Assembly (NCBI GenBank): GCA_964600075.1
Contig: CAZRIE010000001.1
Location: 62,001-126,000, forward strand
Direction: 5' to 3'
DNA from: CAZRIE01 sp964600075
Lineage (GTDB): Bacteria; Bacteroidota; Bacteroidia; Flavobacteriales; Flavobacteriaceae
Length of the DNA stretch: 64,000 bases
Shown: positions 45,530 to 54,240 of the stretch, piece after piece
Layout of the letters: every line of letters begins with the position of its first letter
Position numbering within the stretch: the stretch's first letter is position 1
The notes under the pieces: model-generated
Database searches by the model: none
Seen by the model: only the letters and a program-made list of their open reading frames with translations
Told to the model about the DNA's origin: nothing
Position numbers and translations under genes: made by a program

Positions 45530-46756
45530 TTAGGGAAGAACTTTTTCGGCCAATGCACTTCCAATCTTTTCCACCACTCCTACAACCAAAGCGTTCCCCA
45601 TAAAAAAGGCACGTTTAGAATCGGAAATACCGTCCAATTTCGTGTGGTCCTCGGGAAACATATTGAGTCGTTCCAGTTCAAGGGGGGTCAAACGGCGCAA
45701 TCCATTTTTGGTCTGCACCACATGCTTGAAACGCGAAGGCGATTTTCCGCCCTCCCCAGTGATTATTGTACGTGAAGCATTATCCAAGGCATCGGGAAAG
45801 ACCATACCACCCTCGCTATAGTTATAGGTAAAACCGGTTTTTGCCGTACGAACTTCCTTTTTGGATCCTTTTAAATATTTCCATTTCGAAAAGCCTTCTT
45901 CTGCTACATAGAAACCATCCGGCACTTCTCCATTTTGGAGTACATCGCCAAGAACAGTTCGGTCGCCATTGTAACTAGGGATAGCTTTTGCTGTAAATAC
46001 CTTTCCGTTTATAAAGACACCTGAATTCTCAAAAGGAGATAATTTTTCACCCTTATTGAAGTTTTCAGAAAGTTCTACCAGATTTTCCTCAATTTGAAAA
46101 ACGGAGGGTTCTTTAGACAGGTTTTGAATTGGAAAAGCTGCTGCAATTGTTCCCGATGTATGGATCCAATCAGACTTGTCTGCTTTTTTGATAGATTTAT
46201 AAATCGAAGTCGATTTATGGTACCCCAAGAAAAAGATGCGTCTGCGCCGTTGTGGCATGCCGTAATCGGCCGCGTTGATAACGCGCCATTCCACCGCATA
46301 GCCCAAATCGTCTAGACTCTTGAGCATGATAGCAAAATCCCTTCCACGCTGCAGGGAAGGTGATTTTAACAATCGGTCAACATTTTCTAGAAATAGATAT
46401 TTGGGCGGATGTTGCTTTTCGGAAAGTATTCTATGAATAGTCCACCATAAAACGCCCTTTTTTCCGATTAGTCCTTTTGAATTCTGCAGTGTTGTGGCCA
46501 CGGAATAGTCTTGACAAGGGAAACCACCTACCAAAATATCGGCATCGGGAATATCGGAAGTAGCTACCTCTGAGATATCTTCGTTGCTATGGTTTTCCGG
46601 TCCAAACCGAGCTTCATAAACCATAGAAGCATGTTGCGCCTTTGTTGAAGGCTCCCATTGGTTGCTCCAGACCACTTCGTATTTTCCGGCCCTTTCGAGC
46701 CCTAAGCGAAAACCACCCACACCCGCAAAAAGTTCTATAACTTTGAGTTTGTTCAT
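45530..46756 (-). CDS. DNA (cytosine-5-)-methyltransferase
   Basis: A 408-residue C5 methyltransferase of a type II restriction-modification system. Motif I is VIELFAGVGGFRLGLE. The catalytic PCQ motif IV lies near residue 79 (LVGGFPCQDYSVA) and motif VI ENV near residue 124. Motif VIII is MPQRRRRIFFLGY, and motifs IX/X are near the C-terminus (RRLTPLELERLNMFP, then FMGNALVVGVVEKIG). All catalytic motifs are intact. The target sequence cannot be read from the variable region. The endonuclease gene follows 118 bases downstream. Confidence 0.96.
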   Translation of the reverse strand: MNKLKVIELFAGVGGFRLGLERAGKYEVVWSNQWEPSTKAQHASMVYEARFGPENHSNEDISEVATSDIPDADILVGGFPCQDYSVATTLQNSKGLIGKKGVLWWTIHRILSEKQHPPKYLFLENVDRLLKSPSLQRGRDFAIMLKSLDDLGYAVEWRVINAADYGMPQRRRRIFFLGYHKSTSIYKSIKKADKSDWIHTSGTIAAAFPIQNLSKEPSVFQIEENLVELSENFNKGEKLSPFENSGVFINGKVFTAKAIPSYNGDRTVLGDVLQNGEVPDGFYVAEEGFSKWKYLKGSKKEVRTAKTGFTYNYSEGGMVFPDALDNASRTIITGEGGKSPSRFKHVVQTKNGLRRLTPLELERLNMFPEDHTKLDGISDSKRAFFMGNALVVGVVEKIGSALAEKVLP

Positions 46757-46824
46757 TTAGGCTAAATTTACATAAATTCATAAGGGTCGGCACACACTTA
46801 AAAAAGAAAATAATCAACAATAAC

Positions 46825-48018
46825 ATGGACAAAACCTATTTGAAGAAGAGTATCGCATTACTTTTATTGCTCTTTCTTGCATCTTGCGTTTCTGAAGACA
46901 AGGGTGAAAATTTACTTGAAACTCTAATAACTGAAGTAAAAACCGAATACGCTCCCGACAAACGCTTAGCGCTGTTCAATGTTGAGGCCGTTAAAAAAAT
47001 CGATAGATATATTTTAAAAGGAGAAAGCAATCTGCCCAATGCCGTTGCCGCCCTCAAAGACAAATTAGTTACCGAAAACATTGATTTTATTGATAGTATT
47101 CAGCTTTTGCCTTCTAGGGAACTAGAAAGAAATACACAGGCCGTTATCAATATTTCCGTAGCGAATCTAAGAAGTAATCCGAAACACTCGGCCGAATTGG
47201 CAACTCAAGCCACCTTGGGCACCCCTGTAAAAGTGTTAAAAAAGGAAGGTGATTGGTACTATATTCAAACGCCTGATAAATACCTTTCATGGGTCGATGA
47301 CGGTGGTGTCGAATTGATGGATAAGGTGCGATTCGCACAATGGCAGACGACCGACAAGATTATTTACACAAAGACCTATGGGCATTCGTATTTTGGGGAA
47401 CAACAAAAACAAATAGTTTCCGACCTGGTGGCCGGAGATATACTTGAAGTAATTAAATATGGTGCCGGCCATTTTATTGTTGGTTACCCCGATGGGCGAG
47501 AAGCTTTTGTGCCGAAAGATGAAGCAGAAATGTATAATTCATGGCTGGAGAACCTCGACCCGACAGCAGGCAATTTGGTCGCTACTTCAAAGACACTAAT
47601 GGGCGTACCCTATCTATGGGGAGGCACTTCAACCAAGGGTATGGACTGCAGCGGTTTTACAAAGACCATCTATTTTCTGAACGGAATGGTTATCCCTCGT
47701 GACGCTTCCCAACAAGTACACATCGGAAAGCCAATTGACTCCCTCAAAATTTTTGAGAAGCTAGAAAAAGGGGATTTGTTGTTTTTTGGAAGAAAAGCAA
47801 CGGACTCCACCTCTGAAAAAGTGGTCCATGTAGGGATGTGGATCGGCAACAACGAATTTATACATGCTTCTGAAATGGTACGCATTAGTAGTATGGATAA
47901 GAATGCTAAAAATTTTGACGAATGGAACCTCAGCCGCTACCTCCGCACCAAAAGAATTTTGAAGGAAAAAGACGCGGGGTTGATCAGTCTTTCGGAAACG
48001 CCATTGTTTAAGGATTAA
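46825..48018 (+). CDS. NlpC/P60-family cell-wall peptidase lipoprotein
   Basis: A 397-residue lipoprotein (signal ALLLLLFLASC). Bacterial SH3-type segments around residues 105-160 (ISVANLRSNPKHSAELATQA) and 170-230 precede a C-terminal NlpC/P60 domain. Its catalytic Cys is in GMDCSGFTKTIY, its His in VVHVGMWIGNNEFIHAS. Such enzymes cleave D-Glu-meso-DAP bonds in peptidoglycan stem peptides; the SH3-plus-NlpC layout resembles dipeptidyl-peptidase VI/YkfC. It converges on the Gfo/Idh/MocA gene with a 9-base gap. Confidence 0.92.
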   Translation: MDKTYLKKSIALLLLLFLASCVSEDKGENLLETLITEVKTEYAPDKRLALFNVEAVKKIDRYILKGESNLPNAVAALKDKLVTENIDFIDSIQLLPSRELERNTQAVINISVANLRSNPKHSAELATQATLGTPVKVLKKEGDWYYIQTPDKYLSWVDDGGVELMDKVRFAQWQTTDKIIYTKTYGHSYFGEQQKQIVSDLVAGDILEVIKYGAGHFIVGYPDGREAFVPKDEAEMYNSWLENLDPTAGNLVATSKTLMGVPYLWGGTSTKGMDCSGFTKTIYFLNGMVIPRDASQQVHIGKPIDSLKIFEKLEKGDLLFFGRKATDSTSEKVVHVGMWIGNNEFIHASEMVRISSMDKNAKNFDEWNLSRYLRTKRILKEKDAGLISLSETPLFKD

Positions 48019-48027
48019 CCATTGACG

Positions 48028-49089
48028 TCAAAGTTCAACTGTCTTCCCAGTTCGAAACGACTCATCAGCCGCCAAAACGATTCGCAAACTGTTTACTGCA
48101 TCACGCATATGCTCGCTTAAGTCAAGGTTTTTGGTAATCGCCCTTAAAAAATATTCCTGTTCTAAAAGGCAAAGGCCGTCGTGATCAGGTTCGTCAGAAG
48201 TACTAATGATTTCGTCGGGTTTTGCAAAATTTCCATTGGCATCGAGTGCTGCTTTATGTAGCAGCAACCCCCCGGTTTTGGTATGATCCTCTACATTGTC
48301 GGAATCACCTTTGGCATCATCGGAGATAGAAACACTTCCTTTCGGACCTATAACATCCTTAATAAAAAAAGCAGTTTCGCTCATCATTGGTCCCCAGCCG
48401 GCTTCGTACCAGCCAACCGAACCATCTTTAAATCGAACCTGTAGCTGCCCGTAGTTGTACATATTGGCATCGATTTCATCGGATAGTCTAGCACCGATCG
48501 CACTCACACTAACAGGCACTGATTGCGTCATCAAGCACATGATATCTACATAATGTACCCCACAATCAACAATGGGCGACATGCTGTTCATCAACTGTTT
48601 GTGGGTATACCACATATCACCAGAAGCCTGTTGGTTGAGGTTCATACGCATCACCAAAGGCTTGCCTAAAGTACGAGCGACTTCAACGAACTTTGCCCAA
48701 GCAGGATGTACGCGCAGAATATAGCCTATCACCATTTTTTTATCTTTTTCATTGGCCAAATCGACTAAGCTTTGGGCTTCCTCGACGGTCAACGCAAGCG
48801 GCTTTTCCACAAAAATATGGGCGTTTGCGTTCAGTGCCGCCCGAATATATTCCGCATGGGTATCTGGATAGGTATTGATGGAAACCGCATCGGGCCTTGT
48901 AGCCTTCAAAGCAGTTTCGTAATCGCCGAAGGTAGGGTAGCCACCGAGTTCTTCAGCTAGTTTTTCCCGACTTTCCGGTTTCCGGCTCACCAGACCTACG
49001 ATTTCAAAACTTTCTAATTGATGATAGGCACGCGCATGGGAGGTACCCATATTGCCACATCCGACGACCAAAACTTTTATTTTATCCAT
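48028..49089 (-). CDS. Gfo/Idh/MocA-family oxidoreductase
   Basis: A 353-residue NAD(P)-dependent dehydrogenase with the Rossmann motif VVGCGNMGTSHARAYHQL at the N-terminus and the EKPLAL signature near residue 96, followed by the alpha/beta C-terminal domain. The family oxidises hydroxyls of sugars or inositols, and some members make 3-keto sugars. No signal peptide, so cytoplasmic. Neighbours (PQQ dehydrogenase, GH95, DUF1080, SDR, SMP-30) suggest a sugar substrate. Confidence 0.9.
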   Translation of the reverse strand: MDKIKVLVVGCGNMGTSHARAYHQLESFEIVGLVSRKPESREKLAEELGGYPTFGDYETALKATRPDAVSINTYPDTHAEYIRAALNANAHIFVEKPLALTVEEAQSLVDLANEKDKKMVIGYILRVHPAWAKFVEVARTLGKPLVMRMNLNQQASGDMWYTHKQLMNSMSPIVDCGVHYVDIMCLMTQSVPVSVSAIGARLSDEIDANMYNYGQLQVRFKDGSVGWYEAGWGPMMSETAFFIKDVIGPKGSVSISDDAKGDSDNVEDHTKTGGLLLHKAALDANGNFAKPDEIISTSDEPDHDGLCLLEQEYFLRAITKNLDLSEHMRDAVNSLRIVLAADESFRTGKTVEL

Positions 49090-49138
49090 TTCTCTAATTT
49101 ATTATGATTATTGCTCGCTGATGCGAGTATCTCGCTCG

Positions 49139-49156
49139 TAAAAGCCCAATAGGGCT
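49139..49156 (-). terminator. Possible terminator after the PQQ dehydrogenase gene
   Basis: On the minus strand AGCCC-TATT-GGGCT is followed by TTTT, about 33 bases past the stop codon. The stem is short, so the call is tentative. Confidence 0.4.
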
Positions 49157-49188
49157 GTTACGCTAAAATAATATCGTTCCCTTCAGGG

Positions 49189-51318
49189 CTAGGGTGCTTC
49201 TAACGCAAAAGCCAAAATTCGATTCCCTTTCTCCGTTCCCAATTTTTCGCCCCCGCAAGCAATTGCGATATATTGTTTTCCATCGACTTCATACATGGCT
49301 GGTGTTGCAAAGGCCGCAGCTGGCAATTTGTATTCCCAAAGTAGTTCTCCGTTATGCTTATCGAATACCCGAAAATAGCCGTCCCGTGTGGCACCGATAA
49401 ATAAGAGTCCGTTTTCGGTAACTACCGCACCTCCGTAGTTTTCGGTACCTGTGCCTTTAATGCCTTTTTCTAGTAGTTCAGGGCTTTCCCCAAAGACGAT
49501 AGACCAAATATACTCTCCGGTATTTAGATCTATGGCGTGCATCGTGCCCCAGGGCGGGTCGATAGCGGGGAGGCCATTTTTATCAATAAATTTATTGTAG
49601 CCTAAATGTTTATATGGCAACCGGGGGATTTGTTTTTCTTTAGAATCTTCGACGACGTCATGCTTGATTTCTTGATTGAACAGAAAACGGAGCAGCGCAT
49701 TCTTTTCCTCTTTCTTCAAGTACGGAAAACCAGTCATCATACCTTTGCCATTGGTAATGATTTCCAGTATTTCATCTCGACTTTTACGAAGTTCGATATC
49801 TATCAATGATGGGAATCCACTTGCGGCCAACCCTTTTCGATCCGTTTGATGGCAGCTTACACAGTATTTCTCGTACGTAGCTTCTCCCAAGGGCAGATTG
49901 CTAAAGTCCATATCGTTGACTCCCATTTGCATAATCCACGGCATTTCGTTGGCGTTAACATAAATGATACCGTCTTCAGGATCTGATGCAGTACCGCCCC
50001 ATTCCGCCGCTCCGTCATACCCCGGAAAGAGGATTAAAGGTTCTAGCCCGGGGGGCGCATATTTGCGTTTGTCAGCAGTTTTTAAGATTTGCCGCAGGGA
50101 ATCCGGGTTCTCCGCATATGGACTCACATTGGCTTCGGTCAATTCGGTTGACTGGCGGGCAAACGATTTGGGCTTTACAGGAATGGGTTGCGTGGGCCAT
50201 GCTTTTTCGCCATCCAAAGTTGATGCCGGTACGGGTACTTCCTCAATATCAAAGAGTGGTTCGCCGGTTTTTCGGTCAAAAACATAGACATAGCCCTGTT
50301 TGGTCACTTGGGCCACGGCAGGAATCTTTTTACCTCCCCTTTCGACCAATAAAAGATTGGGTGGTGCGGGAGGATCACGGTCCCAAATATCGTGATGGGT
50401 AAACTGAAAGTACCAAAGGCGTTTTCCGGTATTGGCATCTAAAGCAATCAGGCAATTCGAATATAGATTGCTTCCGTTTCTGATTCCGCCGTAAAAATCG
50501 GGCGCAGCAGAGCCAGTCGGCACATAGATGACTCCTGTTTCTTCGTCTACGGCCATACCAGCCCAGTTATTAGCAGCACCTACGATATCGCTTTTGTAGG
50601 CCTCTGTATTTTCCCAGGTCTCATAACCTTCTTCATTTGGGTGGGGAATGGTATGAAATATCCATTCGACGGCACCGGTTTCCGCATTAAAGGCCATAAT
50701 ATTTCCGGGAGCAGCCCCCGCACCTTCCGAAAGGCGAAGTGGCATTATGATGAGGTCTTTATATATTGTTCCCGGTGTATTCGAGATTACGAATTTCTCT
50801 TTGGCACTTTCGGGCATACCTGACCGCATATCGATTTTTCCATTAGTGCCAAAAGTAGAAATCGGTTTTCCGGTCAAGGCATCCAAAGCGAACAAATCGG
50901 AGCCTCGGGTACAAAGAATACGTCGGTCATCTCCTTTTTGCCAATAAGCAACCCCTCTACTTGTAGAGTGCCATACTTGAACGGAATCGCCGAACTGCCA
51001 AACTTCTTTACCTGTGGCGGCATGTAGGGCAACTACGCGAAGAGCGGCCGTTACGCCGTATAACATGCTATCAACGACTATGGGGTTCATTTGCATTTGG
51101 CCCCAATCGAGAGCTTCGTATGACCAAGCAACTTTAAGATTTTTGACATTTTCTTTGGTAATTTGTGAAAGGGTAGAGTAGTGGCTGCGCCCCGTATCGC
51201 CCATATAGGAAGACCAAGTTGTATATGCCTTGGTCCGACTTTCGTCCGTATCGGTACCGCAGGCTATAAAAAAGAAAAGCGGCATGCTCAAAAGGAAAAT
51301 GGGATATATTTTTTTCAT
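49189..51318 (-). CDS. PQQ-dependent dehydrogenase with cytochrome c domain, lipoprotein
   Basis: About 709 residues from MKKIYPIFLLSMPLFFFIACG, a lipoprotein signal; the frame extends to 51369 but the extension adds no signal. The body is an eight-bladed quinoprotein propeller (WSSYMGDTGRSHYSTLSQI, then NWAGMAVDEETGVIYVPTGSAAPDF). A cytochrome c insert carries the haem motif CVSCH near residue 484. It resembles membrane quinoprotein glucose-type dehydrogenases that oxidise sugars or alcohols and pass electrons to the respiratory chain. The substrate is unknown. Confidence 0.9.
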   Translation of the reverse strand: MKKIYPIFLLSMPLFFFIACGTDTDESRTKAYTTWSSYMGDTGRSHYSTLSQITKENVKNLKVAWSYEALDWGQMQMNPIVVDSMLYGVTAALRVVALHAATGKEVWQFGDSVQVWHSTSRGVAYWQKGDDRRILCTRGSDLFALDALTGKPISTFGTNGKIDMRSGMPESAKEKFVISNTPGTIYKDLIIMPLRLSEGAGAAPGNIMAFNAETGAVEWIFHTIPHPNEEGYETWENTEAYKSDIVGAANNWAGMAVDEETGVIYVPTGSAAPDFYGGIRNGSNLYSNCLIALDANTGKRLWYFQFTHHDIWDRDPPAPPNLLLVERGGKKIPAVAQVTKQGYVYVFDRKTGEPLFDIEEVPVPASTLDGEKAWPTQPIPVKPKSFARQSTELTEANVSPYAENPDSLRQILKTADKRKYAPPGLEPLILFPGYDGAAEWGGTASDPEDGIIYVNANEMPWIMQMGVNDMDFSNLPLGEATYEKYCVSCHQTDRKGLAASGFPSLIDIELRKSRDEILEIITNGKGMMTGFPYLKKEEKNALLRFLFNQEIKHDVVEDSKEKQIPRLPYKHLGYNKFIDKNGLPAIDPPWGTMHAIDLNTGEYIWSIVFGESPELLEKGIKGTGTENYGGAVVTENGLLFIGATRDGYFRVFDKHNGELLWEYKLPAAAFATPAMYEVDGKQYIAIACGGEKLGTEKGNRILAFALEAP

Positions 51319-51365
51319 GGATATTTTTTGTGAGCGCTGAATCCTTATAAATGTAAGTAAAAAAC

Positions 51366-52229
51366 TCAAAAATAGCGTTTTAAAATAGTGACTACACGAG
51401 ACTTATAGGAGTGTCCGAATAGATTCAAATGTGCCAACAGAAAATATAGCTGGTAAATGTCGTTCCGCTCCTTTTCGCCACCAATAGGCATGAAGTGCTC
51501 TTGATAACTGTCGTAAAATGTTTTATCAAACCCGCCAAAAAGGTGTGTCATTGCAATATCGACCTCGCGATGGCCATAGTAAATAGCCGGATCAATAAGA
51601 TGGGGGATACCTTCGCTAGAAATCAGGTAATTACCGCCCCATAGATCACCATGGAGTAGCGATGGTCTTACCTTTGGAAATAGACTTTGACATGTTTTAA
51701 AAAGTTGTTCTTCGGACGGAGTTTCTGAAAGCTGAAGGCAATTTCCATCCCCCACCAATTTTAATTGGGGCAACAAGCGTTCTTGCACATAAAACGATGC
51801 CCAGTCTGAATGTGTTGTGTTCGATTGCTGAAGGCTTCCGATAAAATTTTCGGTTCCCAAGCCGAAGGTGTTGGATTCGGAAAGCTTATGTAAAGCGGCC
51901 AATTGGTGGCCCAATAGTTCAAAATCTTTTTTTGAGGGTTTTTTGGGCTCGATATACTCCATCAACAAAAATGCTCCAATTTTCAAGGGTTCACAGAGAA
52001 GTACTTTGGGTACGGTAATCGTTTTGGTGTCTGAAATTGCTTCTAGGCCAACCTTCTCAGCCTCTAACATTTTGAAGGCAGATTCACTCCGGTTCACTTT
52101 ACAAAAGAATCGCTCGGTTTCGGTTTCCAGGAGATAAGCTTTTGAAATATCACCCCCTGAAATTGAACCGATCGTACTGATATTTATGCAAAGTAAATAT
52201 TCGATATAGCTTCTGAGGGCTTTATCCAT
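51366..52229 (-). CDS. Fructosamine kinase-family protein
   Basis: A 287-residue kinase-fold protein with LLHGDLWGGNYLISSEGIPHLIDPAIYYGHREVDIAMTHLFGG, the catalytic HGD and IDP region of the fructosamine-3-kinase/ketosamine-3-kinase family. An N-terminal GGDISKAYLLETETERFFCKVN matches the nucleotide-binding part. Such kinases phosphorylate glycated amines or proteins for deglycation. It lies just upstream of the PQQ dehydrogenase gene on the same strand. Confidence 0.9.
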   Translation of the reverse strand: MDKALRSYIEYLLCINISTIGSISGGDISKAYLLETETERFFCKVNRSESAFKMLEAEKVGLEAISDTKTITVPKVLLCEPLKIGAFLLMEYIEPKKPSKKDFELLGHQLAALHKLSESNTFGLGTENFIGSLQQSNTTHSDWASFYVQERLLPQLKLVGDGNCLQLSETPSEEQLFKTCQSLFPKVRPSLLHGDLWGGNYLISSEGIPHLIDPAIYYGHREVDIAMTHLFGGFDKTFYDSYQEHFMPIGGEKERNDIYQLYFLLAHLNLFGHSYKSRVVTILKRYF

Positions 52230-52242
52230 TGTTCGGGTTGTA

Positions 52243-53346
52243 TTAATCGGTTTTGAGAACGAGAGGCCTTAGTATTTTTTCGTACGCATTTGTATATTGC
52301 TCCATACCCAGATCGGTCGGATGGGTACCATCAACAAAAGCGTCGTTTGAAAGACCGATTTCATCTTTGGTCAGCATAAAGAGGTTTTTGACGCCTTGTT
52401 TTTTCAGATTTTCGAACGATTCGGTCATCCAAGAATTCAGTGTTTCATAAACCTCCTTTCTATTCGAATCGACCAATCCGTCGGAGTAGCCAGCATGTTG
52501 CACCAATAAAATTACCGTTTCTGGGTGTTTTTCTTGCAACGTGGCGATACCTTCTCGAATGCGTTTTTGGATTTCCTCTTTGGTGCGCCTTTCATTTGGT
52601 GAAAGATTCGGCAGACAGTCCAAAACAAATACCGACGCATCGATTTCTTTGATAAGGTTGATAACTTCTGGCTCTAATCTACCATTGCCCGAAAAGCCAA
52701 GATTGATAACAGGATAGTTGAGTCTTCTTGAAAGGATATTCGTCCATGCCATACCTGGCCGTGAGGCACAGGCACCTTGCGCAATGGAGGTACCATAAAT
52801 TACGATAGGCTTTTCAGTTCTCGCAGGAAGAAATTTCAAAGTGCTTCCCAAGGGCACACCGATTTTCAGGTTTTTGATATTGTTGTATAAGGGAAAATAC
52901 AATTCATAGTTTCGATTTCCATTTGGCAACCCATCAAGTTTAAAATAATAACGAATGGTATTATTAAATTGATATTTCCCTCGACACCAAAGCCAATCTT
53001 CACCATTTCTGACATAAAGGTCAATTCCGCTCACCCCTGTGGTAGGCATGTGGGGCATGGCCAGATTACCGTCTACCTGATATTGTACGGAAAGCGAATC
53101 GGCATCGCTTTCAAAACGGATACCGAGGCCTGCAGAACTTGTCGACAGTGACCAAACCGCATCGCGAACCTTGCCTTTTGCTTTATCGGGAAGCCTTTGA
53201 TACCCGATATTTTCCCAGCCTTGGCCTTCGAATTGTTGGAGGGACTGGGAAGGATCTTGCCAGTTGTAGCCGTCAATATTTTGGGCGCACACGAGAGCGC
53301 AAAAAAATAGTGCGAACGGAAGTAAAAGCTTAGAGCTGTATTTCAT
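52243..53346 (-). CDS. SGNH/GDSL-family hydrolase, exported
   Basis: About 367 residues from MKYSSKLLLPFALFFCALVCAQ (signal peptide); the frame opens at 53397 but the extra residues precede the signal. An N-terminal beta-sandwich-like region (about 25-160) is followed by an SGNH esterase domain. Its nucleophile block is VIYGTSIAQGACASRPGMAW, the Gly and Asn blocks are INLGFSGNGRLEPEV and LDCLPNLSPNE, and the catalytic Asp/His are in DGTHPTDLGMEQY. It may deacylate carbohydrates in the periplasm. Confidence 0.88.
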   Translation of the reverse strand: MKYSSKLLLPFALFFCALVCAQNIDGYNWQDPSQSLQQFEGQGWENIGYQRLPDKAKGKVRDAVWSLSTSSAGLGIRFESDADSLSVQYQVDGNLAMPHMPTTGVSGIDLYVRNGEDWLWCRGKYQFNNTIRYYFKLDGLPNGNRNYELYFPLYNNIKNLKIGVPLGSTLKFLPARTEKPIVIYGTSIAQGACASRPGMAWTNILSRRLNYPVINLGFSGNGRLEPEVINLIKEIDASVFVLDCLPNLSPNERRTKEEIQKRIREGIATLQEKHPETVILLVQHAGYSDGLVDSNRKEVYETLNSWMTESFENLKKQGVKNLFMLTKDEIGLSNDAFVDGTHPTDLGMEQYTNAYEKILRPLVLKTD

Positions 53347-53503
53347 TTTCAAGTATTTGTGTTCGTTATTTGTTGGGGCTTTGATATTCGTCTTCACGAT
53401 CTTTCAGCCATTTGAGCAAAAAGCTTTTGAAATTCAATCGTTTCTTTTGCGAGAACGGCTACATACAACAATAAACTAATGGAATCGCTCTCATCGGTTT
53501 TGG

Positions 53504-54232
53504 TTAGGATTTTACCTCGCGTTCGCCGGTATGGTCGACACCTTTTTTCCTTTCTAAAGCAATCATGGCCTCGGGTCGAAAATTGGTAATCAATGCCCGG
53601 CGATTATCTGCAGTGGAATTTCCCCGACTATAATGCAGAGTTCCGCCCTGATGAAAAACACAGGAGCCTGGTTTTAGTTCTATATAAACAGAATTTTCTT
53701 CGCCACCCTCACATTTTAGCGCCCCTTTGTTTCCGGTCTGTTGATGCGGTAAAACAGGCGACAAATGTGATTTGGCCGTATACCACATACAACCATTTTC
53801 TTTGTATGCAGAGTCGATGGCTACCCAACAACTCGCCGCGCGTTTATCGGGCATGTCTATCCAATAGGCGGCATCTTGGTGCCAAGGGGTAATGGTATCG
53901 GTATGGGGTGCTTTGTTGATCAACATGTCGAAGTCAAGCTCTATATCCTTGCCCATAAGTGCTTTAGCGATCTGTAAGGATTTCCTGTGGATGGGTTTTA
54001 CCAAAAGTTCGGGCACTAAATTGCTCGGCACCATAATTTGAGTGATTTTTTCTTTTGTACCATCGCCTCCCGAGAGGTCTGAACGATATCGCGAAGCATC
54101 GATACTATTGTCTAAAAACGAATTGTAAAGATTACTGTAATAGGTTACTTCTTTTGAAGAAAGTAGGTTTTCAATGACCAAATAGCCTTCTTGCTCAAAG
54201 AATTTTTTTTGTGTTATACTTAGTTCTTGCAT
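53504..54232 (-). CDS. Phytanoyl-CoA dioxygenase (PhyH)-family oxygenase
   Basis: A 242-residue Fe(II)/2-oxoglutarate-dependent oxygenase-type protein. The metal-binding HxD is in TPWHQDAAYW, and the distal His is in SCVFHQGGTLHYSRGNS, followed by the 2-oxoglutarate-binding Arg region (RRALITNFRP). The substrate is unknown; PhyH proteins in carbohydrate clusters are common in Bacteroidota. It starts 9 bases after the GH95 gene on the same strand. Confidence 0.88.
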   Translation of the reverse strand: MQELSITQKKFFEQEGYLVIENLLSSKEVTYYSNLYNSFLDNSIDASRYRSDLSGGDGTKEKITQIMVPSNLVPELLVKPIHRKSLQIAKALMGKDIELDFDMLINKAPHTDTITPWHQDAAYWIDMPDKRAASCWVAIDSAYKENGCMWYTAKSHLSPVLPHQQTGNKGALKCEGGEENSVYIELKPGSCVFHQGGTLHYSRGNSTADNRRALITNFRPEAMIALERKKGVDHTGEREVKS

Positions 54233-54240
54233 ATCGTTTT

